DNA from: Sinotaia quadrata
Lineage: Eukaryota; Mollusca; Gastropoda; Architaenioglossa; Viviparidae
NCBI GenBank assembly: GCA_028829895.1
Contig: JALGAQ010000009.1
Span: forward strand, 3,906,001 to 3,970,000
Direction: 5' to 3'
DNA length: 64,000 bases
Made by a program: the position numbers and the translations under genes. The notes under the pieces were generated by a model. It made no database searches and was not told where the DNA came from. It worked only from the letters and a program-made list of their open reading frames with translations. This document shows, one piece after another, positions 1-12,207 of the stretch (position 1 is its first letter; every line of letters begins with the position of its first letter).

Positions 1-1150
1 GTACCCCCTGCGTTCCACCTTGTATACATCTGGGTATCCTCAGTGTTCTTAGTCCCTTTATAGTGACTAACCATTCATTCTACTCCTTCAGGTCCTCTTC
101 GGCGATGTTCGCGTCTCAACCCAAACCCTGTTTACACAGTTGTAGGAATGACTTGGCCGGTAAGAGCAGTAGTGCCACTAAACCTAGCGGGTCGAACAGC
201 GTTGAGACAGTTGGTAGGACGCTCCTTCACGTATTTGATGCTTCTGGGAAGTTCAGCCGATACTGGAAGCAGTCGGATTGTGCGTTCCACTCGAGACCCA
301 GGATCCTCTCTGTCGGACCATCGTCTGCCTCGATCTTTTTTGACCTTGCCCTATCCTCTATCTCTACGTCTTTTAGTGCCATAGGGTCGCTGGACACCCA
401 ATTTGGCAATCTGAACCCACCCTTTAGCAGTATGCTCTTCAGCTGATATGCATAACGAGAAGCTGTTTGGACGTCTGGGAACGAACCAGGGCATTCATCT
501 ACGTAAAAGTTCTTTTCTACCGTGTTGAGAACCTCCGGCAAACAGCCATCGCCCCAATCTTTCAGGGTTTGCCTAAGGGTGTAATTAGCGCAGAATATCG
601 ATGACGTGGCCCCAAACGGGTGAGCCACCATCTGGTACTCACCGACTCGGCACTCGGGTCCTTCTCCTCCCACCGCAACAATCGAAGTGCGGCCTTGTCT
701 GCTTCGGTACTTAACCTGCATGAACATTTCTTCTATGTCCGCTGCTGAGGGCATGGTTCCAATCCGAAAGCGCGGCAACACCTCCTACCAGACTTGCCAT
801 GCTATCTGGCCCTTGATAGAGTCAATCGTTTTAAAGATTTGCCGTCAACCTTGGCCGCGCAGTCCAGTACTACTGGCACCTTGCCTGTTTTCCTGGGGTT
901 CACTACCCCGTGATGTGGCAGGTACCATCGGGGTAAGAATTCAGCGAGCATCTGCTCGGGCGGTACTTCAACGGCAGCCCCCTTCGTTTTGTTTGTTCAA
1001 CATCGAATCTGGTAGGCCTTGAAGTACTCCGGGTTGCTGCGGAACCTTCGTCCTAAGAGTCGTAACCGTCCATACGCTGCGGCCATTATTCGCAATTGAC
1101 TCTGTCCGGTAGCTCCTTCCATGGTAGACCAATCACGAGTTGCCCCTTCT
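1..1150 (-). pseudogene. BEL/Pao reverse transcriptase, broken and partial
   Basis: RT copies the element RNA in the cytoplasm. Reading leftward, the motifs are LVIGLPWKELP (about 1,098-1,140), LPHHGVVNPRKTGKVP with DCAAK after it (about 855-930), VAHPFGATSS, then FYVDEC near 495-512, GGFRLPNWVS, LGLEWN, and LFDPLGLVA near 175-205. The catalytic box is YVDE instead of YVDD, so the second metal-binding Asp is replaced. The stretch 227-781 is open over 184 codons; frames change on both sides. The start of the RNase H connection is at the left edge. Confidence 0.85.
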
Positions 1151-1329
1151 TCCCAATTAGTGTATTCTGCTACTAGGGCTTTTCGTTATCTTGTCATCCA
1201 CTGAGTAGCAGCGTACTGGGCCTTCCGTATCCTCGAAGTCAGCGTCGTACAACGTCTTCAACTGCAGAATGGATAGACGAATCTGTCCGGATAGCGCTTA
1301 CTCTACGGTAGTCGCTGCTCGTTGACCCA

Positions 1330-2215
1330 TTGGCCACATCAAAATCCACCCTAGTCTGGTGCGCACTGCGTATGGCTCCTCCAGTTTACCTGCGCGGTAT
1401 TCCAAAGGTCTCCTGGGCGCCTGGCACGTCTGAACCGATGAAAATTGGATCTCAGTGTCTAGATGATGTGGCACCATTAACTTTCACTAGATATTTCCAA
1501 CTCTGGGCATCATCGGGGATTAAAGTCGACGCACACCCAATCGGAAAGCTAAGCTACCTGAAGGCGTTAGGGATGTCCACTACTTAACACCCTGGTCGAG
1601 GTTACCGTTAACTTACACTAGTAGAGTTTTAACATGTAGGTTCCTAACACCGTTGAGATTTTCAGGGATGTTTTTCCTGCACCTAATCCAAGGGAGTTGG
1701 CGATCTTCTCGACGTTCAGCGTGATGTCGGGATACGTTATCCAGCAGGGCATTCACAATAAGAGATTTCTTCGGCTCTATAATGCGAATGGGAAGTACCC
1801 CCAGAAAACCTTACTGTTGACACCTAGGCTGGTGGAACCACACGCGTTGACCTTACGCTCGACCCTCTATTCCTGCGTGCTACAGTGAAGTAGTCCATGA
1901 TGGTGCCCATTGCACCCACTTTAATCGCATGGTCTCTCTGCTGGGCATAATTTAGACGTGTAACCTCCCGTTAGGCATTCGAAGCACGCTCCATAACGTC
2001 CGACCGCCGCCCACCGTTGGATCGGGATCATACTAAGGAATACTTGACAGCAGTCGAACTCATGAGGGCTTCGACACAGAGCGCATATCGCCTATCTTCC
2101 TGCCGTCGCAAATTGTCTCCCCTCATCAATAAAATAAGCAGAATAAATCGAGTTATCTCGGAGCAAACGCTCTTAGTACTCTACTGTCACACGGTGAATG
2201 TCAAACTGAACAAGT
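1330..2215 (-). pseudogene. BEL/Pao gag C-terminus and protease, broken
   Basis: Gag binds element RNA and the protease cleaves the polyprotein. On the minus strand the gag end shows the BEL zinc-knuckle series: a CRSPHEFDCC-like first knuckle near 2,050-2,095, CFECLTGGY near 1,965-1,995, and CNGHHHGLLH near 1,893-1,925. The protease follows, with VNALLDN near 1,735-1,755 where BEL proteases carry ALLDDGS, so the active site is degraded. Next come the linker motifs FIGSDVPGAQE (about 1,403-1,445) and PYAVRTRLGW (about 1,345-1,385), diagnostic for BEL/Pao. The pieces lie in different frames with stops between them. The motif order makes the family call firm; the exact limits are not. Confidence 0.8.
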
Positions 2216-2229
2216 TATGATGGCGTAAG

Positions 2230-3899
2230 TCAACATTATAAACAAGAGTTGAGGAAAAGTATCAATCAAGGCAAAGGGATTCACAGGGTTAGGGCTTGTC
2301 GTGGGATGGATGGGAATGAATCTTGGATTCTTCTACAGGGTAATTAAAACGGCAAGGATACCTCTTATCTTTTCTACATTTCTTAATGTGAACCTTTTAA
2401 GCTATCATACAAGCTGATTCCACCGCTGAATTGTGTATTATCTTTCTGCTCTACTGGGCTCCACAGACTATTGCCTTATTACTTTCACCCATTGGCATTT
2501 TACATCTACAACCGATTTTCCATTCTGCTGAACATTCTCGTGCTACTCCTCTAAAGACTCTGGCAGTATGAGTCGATTTTCCACCGTCTAGGACTGATTC
2601 TTCTTACTTTTTCTCAAACAATTCAAAACTTTTCGCAGATGTCTCACCAGTGATCCGTAGATCCGTATGAAGGAATGCTGCCACTTGTCTACATTTTTCT
2701 AATGCTGTAAAGCTTGGTGCCCATATGATTCAATCAATGTTCCCTGCGTGCTGTAAGAAAAATGGAATGTTCAATCACTCCAATATTAATCTTGCAAACA
2801 ACGTGAATGCTCATAAATCGTACATTGAAAATATCAGCATGTCCAGAAAATTTTCATCAGTCACTGGGCTGATCCCCCATCTGTTACTCAAGCTAAGAGA
2901 CGTAAACTTGGAACCTAGCAAAAGCGGTTAGCTAAAATTTCTGTTTCCCTTCCTATCTGCTGATAATTGACTACTGTGCTCAGAATATAAAACTTTTACA
3001 GAAATGTCTGAAATATTTGTCCACTTTTTTGCCTCTATTTCAAAACACATCTTATCAAATTCCTATATCTACCGTCCATTATCGTCAGCCTCGTTATTAT
3101 CTTTTAGAACGTCTGTAACGTACAGTATAGTGGTGTTTTAGTACTGAAACGTTTGTCATCAGTAAGTGCCAGTGAGTTGGCAGTAGCTATAGCATGATGA
3201 AATTAATCCCAATGCACCTCGCAAAAAGATAGAACAAGGGGGCGTACGTTTGGCATAATTTTCACGGAACACAGTCAAGTGTAACGATAAGAAATAAGGA
3301 ACAAATAATAGAATGACTAACAATCAAATGAGTTTCAATGACAGTGTTGTATTCACTGTCATTCTAAGCTGAGACGAAAGTCTGAGAGAAGATGGAAAGG
3401 AAAATATATAATTGGTGCACTTTGTTTCTGCCTGGGTGTTACGTGTGGGAGTAATAGTGATCGCATTCTGATAATAGTCAAACTTTAGCTCGATACGGCG
3501 TATATTGTTTGGCTCGCGCCTGAACTCAATTAAAACAGAACGCAGAAATAAATAGTTGAACTTCTGTTAAGCGGATAATAAATTTTTAAAGCCAACAGGA
3601 TATCTTATGGGACCCGATGAAACAGGGTGGAATGGAAATTAATATAAACTTAGCTTGCAGAGGAAGAATGAGCCAACTGAGTATGCTTTGAGAAGTGCAT
3701 GACAAGAGATCGAAGTAAACGCTTGCAAAACGGCCTACAAAAAATTTTATTCCTTCTCTGTTTCTATCTCTATTGCGATCTCACCTGTCCTTTTGCTCAG
3801 TCTCTATGCATAAATTATGCAATAAAATACCATGAAGGTCAAAGTCAAGGGTATGTTTGAATATTTTCAGCCTCTCCCGAAAACGAACTTATTACCGCC
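2230..3899. other. AT-rich stretch, no recognisable gene
   Basis: No ORF, splice-bounded exon, RNA gene or repeat in this 1.7 kb matches anything I recognise on either strand. Short ORFs such as 2,725-2,931 (+) have no familiar motif. It separates the BEL remnant from LINE A and may be old, unrecognisable repeat or intergenic DNA. Confidence 0.4.
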
Positions 3900-4935
3900 A
3901 AAGATGTCACTCTTTGAAAACGGTTTGGACTAAAGTTCTATGATCTAATCGCCCTTCAATAGTCGACAAGAATAGTAAAGCAGTCTTATGCAAATATTGC
4001 GAAAAATGGGAACATCTCGCTTGTTCGACGTCGCATGTGGATACCAACATGGACATGACGCTGCGCCCAAACGTCATTATCATTGTACATATGCAGTCCC
4101 TGCTCGAAGATTCCAGATTTAGCATTACCATTAGCGAAAAACTCAAACGCTAACAGCTCTTTTCTTCCCGCCAATGAACCCCGCGCTTCTCACAGAAATA
4201 ACATCCAGCTGTCTTCCCCGAAATCTGAATAAACCAATGATTGACAAACTGAAGAACTTGCCGTCCCCTGATACCCGGATCGCGCAAATTAAATCGATCA
4301 GTCCAAAGGCTTCGAAATCGTCCACTGTCAATAACGATAGAAAAGCAGTAGCAAGAAAAAACACCATCCTCCTCTTCGACTCCAATTATGCCCGCTAGAA
4401 CTCTCGTTGATAGGCCACGGAAGGTTCACCTAGGGAAGCACGAATCATAAGAAAGCAACCGTCAATTCTTTATTCTCCGATGACTGGGTTCATGTAGGCT
4501 CAAATAAGTAAATCACAGATAAGTAGGCTATCCCCACAACTATGCACAAACCTCCGGAACTCCAGAAAGAAAATCTTGATTTTCCCATCGGCTTCCTGAG
4601 AAAGCTGATAGTGTGCTGGGTCTGAGACTGATCATGACACTGCCGAGATCACTACTATTGTCCGGATGATGTTTTCTAAGGACAGCAAGGTAGTAATTAT
4701 CAAGTAAATGTAACGAATCGGTCCGGTCGATCCAGTTAAACACAGAAGGTTGTTTTCGACTCGTACGAGACCGCATGCTTGTTACTAAACAAAGGGTTTT
4801 GTTTACAGGTGTCCGCATCTCAGTGAGCCTGATCGCACTTTTGAAGAGCGTGAGAAACTTCGGACTGCAGTCGTTGAACTGAAGCGTAGGACAGTTAACG
4901 TAGAATTTGAACTTCATATTCTAAATTTTCTTGTA
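3900..4935 (+). pseudogene. CR1-like LINE ORF1 (PHD-type finger protein), broken
   Basis: ORF1 proteins of this clade bind RNA and carry a PHD-like finger. Around 3,960-4,050 translation gives NSKAVLCKYCEKWEHLAC, the second half of such a finger (C-x2-C-x4-H-x2-C). Near 4,812-4,890 it gives SEPDRTFEEREKLRTA and then VELKRR, resembling the charged C-terminal segment of LINE ORF1 proteins. Between them the reading frame is interrupted many times. The plus strand around 4,540-4,800 holds only degraded coding sequence. The call rests on motif order and on the ORF2 that follows. Confidence 0.65.
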
Positions 4936-5029
4936 GTGAAATAGTGTAAATTTTTACGAAATCCCCTTCGATACACGTTCCAGACACCTCCCACCGGCCA
5001 GCTTTGATTGGACATATCATGGTTAGGAG

Positions 5030-7760
5030 ATTGCTCCCGAAGATGGTTGAACTTCAATTATGGTTCATTCGCCACAAACCAAGCTTTTTCGGGATAGTAG
5101 ATTCCTAGCTTATGAAGGGATCTCTGATACAGAAATCGCCATTCCAGGTTACGAAGCCTTCCGTTGCATCGTCCTTGTAGCCCACATGGGATAGTCGTCC
5201 TCTACGTCGATTGTCTTTTGCACGGACGTGAACTCTTGAGCCACGCCCCTTCAGGATCTCTAACTGAGCAGATATGAGTCTCCATCAAGTCCCCTTCTGG
5301 TGTCCGTACAGTGATTGGTTTAATCTACAGAAGCCCTGGGATCTCCAAAGCTGAATGGACTGAACCAATTGTTAAATACAGATGCCAATTCCAGATTGCA
5401 AAACTACAGAATTACTTCAGCTGCTCCTGCTTGTGAACATCATTTCCTCGACCTATCGATAGAAGTTGCTCTTACTCAAATTGTTCTCGACTTCACAAGG
5501 TATGGTAACAATGCAACCCATCATGTATCTATCTCATGCTGACGAATAATGAACATTTGGTGGACCGAGTTATTATGAACGAACCATTTGCAGCAGCTAC
5601 CATGCAGTTTTGAGCGCCCATTTCAAGCTGCAAGCGAAAAAGTGACGCTCTTCCATTCCCATGCGAAACATGTGGAAAGCGAATATAGGTAAAATGTAAT
5701 TCTTCACCAGCAAATGGGTCTGGTCTTACAATGAAGATCCCTCCGTGGACGACATCTCCCTACTCATTAAGTCCAACCTCTCCGACTGCAAGAAAAACTT
5801 ATTCCGTTAGAGAGACCTGGGTCTGCCTTGAAAAAATCACCCTTGGTTTATAAAGACATCTACCACCTCCTGACTGGGACCGTTTCAAGTCTTCGGAATA
5901 CTACACCGACTACTCAGTCTATAAGTCCTAACGAAACAGGTGTAAATCTGGCAGTTATCGGCGAAAGTGCTATTATGAAGAACAGCTAGCCAAAAAAACT
6001 CTAGGCGTATATAAATCGCAGACTCCATATGAAAGCTCAAATACCCGAATTGCAAGACGATTAAGGTAACCCAATTTTAACAGAGACCTCTAAGGCAGCT
6101 GCTTTCACCCTGACTTATAACCGTGTATACGCCAACCTTGCCGAATTCAGTGGTCAGTCTCACCCATCGTTATTGCATAGCCACGACTCTCCTACAGACT
6201 TGGATGTCCATCTATAAGAGGTTGTCAGAATAATTGCCTCCATCGACCCACGACCCCGACGACCCGGACCCGACGGTATCCATCCGTTCCTTTTGAAGTC
6301 CGTAGCACCAGAAATCGCACCTTTGATATCAGATTCTATGCCGACGATCTTTGGATACTGGAGAACCACCTACGGACTGGAAGACTGGAATCGTTAAACC
6401 AATCTTCAAGGGCAGGATCAAGAGTTTGCCGTCGAAATACAGACTGGTATGTATAACCGCTGTTCTAGTGACAGTGATGGGGCAGATTTTCAAGGCAGAA
6501 ATGGATCATAATCTTTAACGGAATAACTTCTTTCCCTTACACAACATGGTTTTGTCTGTGGGAAGTTCTGCATAAGGAATCTAGTAGTGTCCATGAAAGA
6601 CTGATGTGCCTCTCGTGAAAGAAAAGCAATCGTTCACACTGCGTTGATGGACTTTAGCAAGGCGTTTGATAAAGTTGACCATGAAATCTTGCTGGCAAAA
6701 TTGTTTTCCCTAGGATATACAGGGTAAGGTCTTGTAGTGGAAAAAGAGCCTACCTCAATGGTTGTCAAGGTTGGTGACGCTTTTTCAGAGGAATGTTGCG
6801 CGTCATCCGGAGTCCTCAGGGTGCCGTACTAGGGCCACGATTGTTCACCATCTTCGCTCAGGACCTTCCTGGTATTATCCTTTGAAAGTTTAGCTTGTTC
6901 GCTGGTGATCTGAAGATTTGGAGGGAAATCAATACTCCGAACGATTCAATAGCGTTACAAGCTGATCTCGATAGGCTGTGTCGCTGATCGTCTGAGAACA
7001 AGCCTCCAATAAACCCCGACAAGTCCAATGGCTTCGGGAGGGTCTAGTCAAGGCGTGGTGCACATACCGCACGATATTCCTATCCGCGTCGTGTCATCCT
7101 TTAAGGGATGTTACTGTTATTGTGCATGACGACCTGCAAAACTCACGACCACAATAACAAAGCGAGAACAGGTGCCTAGCAACACAGTGAAAGCTGAGAC
7201 GTAATGGTCTTGCGCTTATTTTAATCAGTCTGTATCCAAACCATGTCCGTAACCGAGTTAAGTATGGAGGCCCCGCTTTGAATCTTCAAACAAAAGGTGA
7301 ATTCGCTCGTTTAGAGGCATGTTCAGGACTGGGTACTCGAATGATCCCGCAATACCGAAATTTGCCATATGAAGAGCGATGCAAGCGACTGAATCTGTTT
7401 GGCTTGGAGCAATGCGGAACAAGAGGTTATCTGATCTACGTATTCAAACTCGTAGGTCCTCCAAACCATGCCATGCCTCAAGGATATTGTATCCAGCGTC
7501 TCAAATAACCGAACCAGAGAACACAACTACTGGTTACTAATCAAACGATCAGACGCTCTCAAACACATATGCCGTCTGTTGTGTAGAGTAGTACCGACGT
7601 GAAGCACCATCCCTCCTTCGGTTGTCAACTCCACTTCGATGGACTCGTTCAAAGGCGACTTGGATGAAAAATAAACCTATTTGCCTCAGGAGAGAGCTAG
7701 TTGACAACTCACAGGAAATACGTGCCCAAATCAGTTCAATTCCTTTGCTAGTGGTTAACA
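5030..7760 (+). pseudogene. CR1-like LINE ORF2 (endonuclease-RT), broken
   Basis: ORF2 nicks target DNA and primes reverse transcription there. The endonuclease region (5,040-5,690) reads LWFIRHKPSFFGI, a degraded DTEIAIPGYE, and TRYGNNATHHV. The RT begins with GPDGIHPFLLKSVAPEI near 6,265-6,320, then THGF-like, DFSKAFDKVDHEILLAKL near 6,652-6,705, GAVLGPRLFTIF near 6,818-6,855, and a catalytic loop reading FAGDLKIW near 6,900-6,922. The normal loop is FADD, so one catalytic Asp is lost. The C-terminal block at 7,278-7,508 is open for 76 codons (LGTRMIPQYRNLPYEERCK, LNLFGLEQ) and ends with SFKGDLDEK near 7,650. Numerous stops and frameshifts rule out activity. Confidence 0.85.
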
Positions 7761-7898
7761 ACTATCAACAACCACCGTGATGGAACGAAGGAGGATGAAT
7801 GAATGACGAAGAAGCAGGATGAATTTCCTGCTGCTCTCTATCGAATGAAAATGAAAATGAAAATTTGAAGTTTGGAAAGTGCATGGATACCACTATAG

Positions 7899-8280
7899 TG
7901 GAGATCGATATAATAATCGCGTCGTTGAATAAAACGAGGATCCAGTGAGTAAGCAAAATAGCAATAAAGGTAAGCCACTAATTGTTAGACGTGTTTCGAA
8001 ATAAATCAGTTTAAGATCATGGATACAAATCCACTATAAGTTGTAAAACTACTTTGAACAGAATTCCACGACAGATCAGGAATGGCTATAAAGTCAAAAA
8101 CTCGAAGCTAATCGCGAATAATAACGTTTGTGCAACCGAACATAACTGCTAAAGCAGAACGCAGAAGCAAGTTGAATTCAATTAAATCGATTAAAAGGAT
8201 TGTACGAGAAAATCGAAAATCAATAAAATCTATACCTTAGAAATGACCTTGGGAAAAAGAACAATGTCAGGTTCACTACA
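7899..8280 (-). repeat. 3' LTR of Gypsy-1
   Basis: About 382 bp, matching 11,808-12,188 along its whole length with scattered substitutions and small indels. On the minus strand it begins TG and ends CA. It is preceded on the element strand by the purine-rich tract that primes plus-strand synthesis. Confidence 0.85.
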
Positions 8281-8299
8281 GGGGTCACCCCTAAGAAAG

Positions 8300-10420
8300 T
8301 TTGTGATAAAAGGCAAACATTCGAACGACATACAAAAAGGAGCTAAACACAATAGTCGGCAAAACGTACAGGCAGGCCTCGGGATGTCTACCATGACGGT
8401 GTGGATGGGTTAACAAGGCAAACAGGTGGAGTAGGGTTGGATGCTTGGGAGTCAGCAGTGTTTGGGAGAAGCAACAGGCAAAACAGGCGGAACATTGCGA
8501 CTGGATGTATTGGTAACATTGTCATCTGTCTTGTCGATGCGAGCGGCCTTTAGACGATCGATGGACCGGTTGTTTCTTTGTTATAGCAATTCAGAGTACA
8601 TTATTTCGCTGTTCGTTTGATTACGCTATACGGACCTTCGTATGGCACCTGCAGCGGTTTATGTACAGCATCAACACGAACAAATACGTGGGTTTACGTA
8701 GCCAGTGAGGAGTCCAACTGACGACAGCGATAGTCGAGACGGGTAGGTGAAAACTTCAAGTCCCGAATATATGCTTTAATGCGTGTAGCATATGTTGCTT
8801 GGGTAATCTCTCCGGTGATTCTAGAGTCCATGAACATTTCACCCGGTAATCGCAGAGAGGTACCGAGGACAAGTTTCGCTGAAGTACAGCCTAAGTCTTC
8901 TTTGATAGTATTCGGATACCGGGGAGAACAAATGGTAATTGCTCGGACCAATCGTTAGAACCTGCTCGCACCATAATAGAAGCTTTTAATTGGCAGTGCA
9001 TGCGTTCAACCAGACCATTAGCGGAATGGTGGTAGGCTGTGTTCGTGATATGTTCGCATCACACTAAACGCTGGACGTCTCGGAACAAAGATGACGTGAA
9101 TTGGGAACCGCGATCCGAGGTAATGGTTGCTGGGACTCCAAACATAGCGATCCAATCATGTAACAATGTATGCACTACTGTTTTGCTTTATGTATCTTTT
9201 ATTGAAACTGCTTGCGGCCAACGTGTATACCTGTCGACACAAGTGAGCACATACGAATAGCCATGTGATGGTGTAGCGAGCCAAAAATATCGATGTGTAT
9301 GTGCTTAAAACTTCCATCTGGTAGAGGGAATGATCCAGTAGCGAAACGGTTGTGTCAATGGATCTTGCTGCGTTGACAGTGGAGGCATGATTTGGTCCAA
9401 ACACGCAGATCTTTGCAGATTTTTGGCCACACAAAACGTTGAGAGATGAGCTTGAGAGTAGCGCGGATCCCGGGATGGGATATACCGTGGAGTTTATCGA
9501 AGACAGTAAGGCGAAGGGACAGTGGTACATAGAGTCGGGGATAACTGGTTGAAATATCACAGAAAATTTGCCAGGAGCATTAGGAATGGGCAATTCCACA
9601 AATTTCAGGCGAGGATGGTCTCGGAGTTTTGTGAAATCGACGTCCTTTTGCTTCCCAACAAGAAATGAAAGATTGAATGCTCCAGACGAAGAGGAAGGGA
9701 TGCTTCTGGATCTCACAGCGGGAAAGTGCATCAGCTACCACATTTTCGGTGCCTTCGATATATCTTATGTCGGTGGAAAATTGAGAGAGAAAATCGAGTT
9801 GTCGAATCTCTCGTGGTGACAATTTGTCTGTAGGGGTTCGGAAAGGCATATGTTAGAGGTTTGTGGTCGATATAGATAATGAATTGGCGACCTTTCTAAC
9901 ATGTATCCAATATGTTTCACTGCAAGGTACACAGCTAAACAATTCCCTACCCAAGGTACTATAGCGCGTTTGAGCACTTTGAAGCTTGAGTAAAAAGACT
10001 CCAGAGGTTGAACTTCGTTCGAATCTTGCTGCAATACAGCGCCAACAGCTGTTTGAGATGCATCAGTTTTGAAAACGCATTCGCAGAAATTCGAAAAGAG
10101 GGGTGGTGAATGGCGATCTTGGGAATGTCCGCAGGGGCAAAAGTGATGTGGTGATATGCGTGAACACGGTCAATCTTGGAAAAGTTGGTTTTTCCAAATG
10201 CACATTTGGAGAAGTGGATGTGTGGTACAAGGTATCTATCCACGACAGTTGCGTTGTTTAAGGCACGAAAATCACCGCAGGGACGCCAATCGGTGGAGTC
10301 TTTTTTGGAAACCATGTGGAGAGGTGACGCCAAAAAACTGTTTGATTGACGAATGATGCTTAAGCAGAGCATTTATTTGAATTCTGCTTTGGTGGCACCC
10401 AGCTTGTCGGGTGGCACACG
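8300..10420 (-). pseudogene. Gypsy-1 pol (truncated RT, RNase H, integrase)
   Basis: The RT starts with SPLHMVSKKDS and WRPCGDFRALNNATV (about 10,250-10,340) and runs through FSKIDRVHAYHHI. At about 10,085-10,095 the fingers motif (LFEF) joins directly to CVFKTDASQTAVGAVLQQ, the start of RNase H, so the YVDD palm is missing. RNase H continues with LAVYLAVKHIGYMLE and SPREIRQLDFLSQF, then VVADALSR. The integrase has its zinc-binding region near 9,400-9,560, SDRGSQFTSS near 9,085-9,118 (second Asp) and NGLVERMH near 9,000-9,025 (catalytic Glu). The segment at 8,694-8,951 gives LVLGTSLRLPGE from the integrase C-terminal region. Several stops and frame changes are present. Confidence 0.87.
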
Positions 10421-10689
10421 ACGTGGGCGGTGTGCCACAGGTGGACCCTCGGTGATAATGTAGTGTTCGACGCCATGTTTGACCGCATGGAATGCTGTGT
10501 TTGTTTGGCAGATGTTTGGATAATCCTTCAAAATATCACTGAAATGTTATCTGTCGGGAGAAGCCGTGCGAAGTCCAATCGAGTTGATTTAAAGGACTTT
10601 CCCTTGAACACATAGTGATGTAATTGAATCAGCTAGTTTGTAGGATTGTAGATCCACTACTAAGCCGAAATGTCGAAAAAAATCTACAC

Positions 10690-11800
10690 CGAGGATCGGG
10701 CGTTTAACATCTGCTATAACAAATATCCATGGGAATTAGCGCCTGAGGCCTAAGTCGAGTGACAGAAAACGTTACCGGTACGTCTGTATGTGAGTGCCGT
10801 TAGCTGCCTGTAACTTCAGGTCCGAAAATGAAAGTCGGCGTTTGTCAGTTCCTGGTGGCATAACGCTGACTTCGGCTCCAGTGTCTATGAGAAAGTTGAG
10901 GCCACTGGATTTATCCGGGACCAAAAGTAGGCGACTATGTTGAGGAGCACATGTCGCCATCACTGTCTGGTATGCTCGTTTCCCTGTGAGGACTTCTGCA
11001 ATGTCTGTGCCAGATGGCAGGGAATGGTGCAACGCCTTGCCTTTTCTTTACACTAAGCATGATACCAACAGATGTTCCATGGTCGTCGAGATTTGCTTCT
11101 GGAACGTGATCGTCTTGCAGAAGTTTGGCGGTTTTGGCGTCCAACGCAATGTCGGCCGATTTGATTGATCATTAACTTTAGGTCCGACATTTCCGCCTCA
11201 AGTTTATTCAACTTTGAATCAGACCCATTTTGCTGATTGTGGTCGAGATGATTGATTGCTCTGGCAGGATTCATACATTCATGAATTTTGTCTGCCATCT
11301 TAGCAAGATCAACTAATGAAGTTTTGGCATCTGCCGTTGAAAGAATGGCAGTTGTATTCGGCGGAAGTCTCGTGCACCATATCTGTCTCTTGATGGTGTC
11401 GTCCACCTTCAATGATTCTGCTAACGCTGACATGCCCCTGAAGGGTTGTGAGGTGTCATGTTACCCAATTCCACACCAGACAATAATTGTTGTAAACGCA
11501 AACTGCTCGAAGCTGCCTTCAGTTTCTCGTATGGATGAGGTTCTGACATTAGATTAATCAAATCTATTAGTGGCTCTGGTAAAGTGGTTGGAAAGGCTGC
11601 GACTAAATGATAAAATTTGGCCTTCTAATTCTGATACGCGAACTGAATTGTGCCTCGACTTGTATAAGCCATAGCCGCGTATTGGATGTATTGAAATTGA
11701 TGAGTCTTAGGCCCACAACTGCATCAATTTCGAGTGAAGCATCAGTAGAATTTATTACCTTGACGTAGTTATGAAATACATATGCTTGTGGGCTCACCAA
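10690..11800 (-). pseudogene. Gypsy-1 gag and aspartic protease, broken
   Basis: Gag forms the particle and the protease matures it. Reading leftward, the N-terminal gag segment near 11,603-11,800 contains NTSNTRLWLIQVEAQFSSR, typical of Gypsy gag. The central segment at 11,053-11,433 has LAESLKVDDTIKRQIW and LPPNTTAILS, then an Arg/Ser-rich basic end rather than a clear zinc knuckle. The protease at 10,772-11,032 keeps its catalytic box as FLIDTGAEVSVMPP, followed by LKLQAANGT. Three frames are used with stops between them. The nucleocapsid is basic and knuckle-poor, which occurs in some Gypsy lineages. Confidence 0.85.
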
Positions 11801-11807
11801 ATTAGTG

Positions 11808-12188
11808 TGGAGATCGATATAATGATTTCATCGTTGAATATAACGAGGAGCAAGTGAGTAAATGAAAATAGCAATAAAGGTAAGCCACTAAATGTTAGAC
11901 GTGTTTCGAAATAAATCAGTTTAAGATCATGGATACAAATCCACTATAAGTTGTCAACTACGTTGAACAGAATTCCACGACAGAACAGGAATGGCTGTGA
12001 GTAAAAAACTCGAAGTTATTCGCGAATAACAACGTTTGCCCAAGCCCAACGTAACTGCGAAAGCAGAACGCGAAGCAGGTAGAACTCAATTTAATCGATA
12101 AAAAGGAAATTACAAGAAAATCGAAAATCAATAAAATTTGTACCTTAGAAATGAACTTGGGTAAAACAACAATGTCAGGTTCACTACG
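11808..12188 (-). repeat. 5' LTR of Gypsy-1
   Basis: About 381 bp, the partner of 7,899-8,280. The gag reading frame opens only a few bases beyond it on the minus strand (from about 11,800). It ends 20 bp before the LTR of the neighbouring BEL-type element. Confidence 0.85.
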
Positions 12189-12207
12189 CCAAATTATATA
12201 TAACAAT

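Larger units (their letters stand above)
1..2215 (-). mobile_element. BEL/Pao LTR retrotransposon, 5' half, cut by window edge
   Basis: Reading the minus strand from 2,215 to 1 gives the BEL/Pao order: gag zinc knuckles, aspartic protease, the conserved protease-RT linker, then RT. RNase H, integrase and the 3' LTR would lie left of the window. No LTR is recognisable on the right, so the 5' end was lost or has decayed. Many stops and frame changes show the copy is inactive. It is a different family from the BEL pol fragment at 36,985-39,040, since their RT segments differ. Confidence 0.85.
3900..7866 (+). mobile_element. CR1-like LINE, copy A, near full length but dead
   Basis: A non-LTR retrotransposon in plus orientation: ORF1 with a PHD-type finger, an APE-type endonuclease, RT, and the CR1 C-terminal region, in that order over about 3.9 kb. 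The 3' end is followed by a short AAAATG array near 7,844-7,866, consistent with the microsatellite tails of CR1-clade elements. LINE B at 21,573 has the same endonuclease subfamily. Frames are broken throughout. Confidence 0.8.
7899..12188 (-). mobile_element. Gypsy-1 LTR retrotransposon with both LTRs, RT palm deleted
   Basis: A 4.3 kb Ty3/Gypsy element on the minus strand: 5' LTR at 11,808-12,188, gag, protease, a shortened RT/RNase H, integrase, a purine-rich tract (AGGGGTGACCCC on the minus strand, just right of 8,280), and 3' LTR at 7,899-8,280. The LTRs start TGTAGTGAACC and end CTCCA on the element strand. The canonical order with both LTRs makes the call secure. No target-site duplication is visible. 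An internal deletion removes the RT palm, so the copy cannot be autonomous. Confidence 0.88.

Noticed and set aside
9039..9260. Plus-strand frames within 8,300-11,800, and the plus frames at 53,501-53,782 and 10,156-10,356
   Set aside because: They are antisense to Gypsy-1 or to the hAT fragment and show no protein signature of their own.
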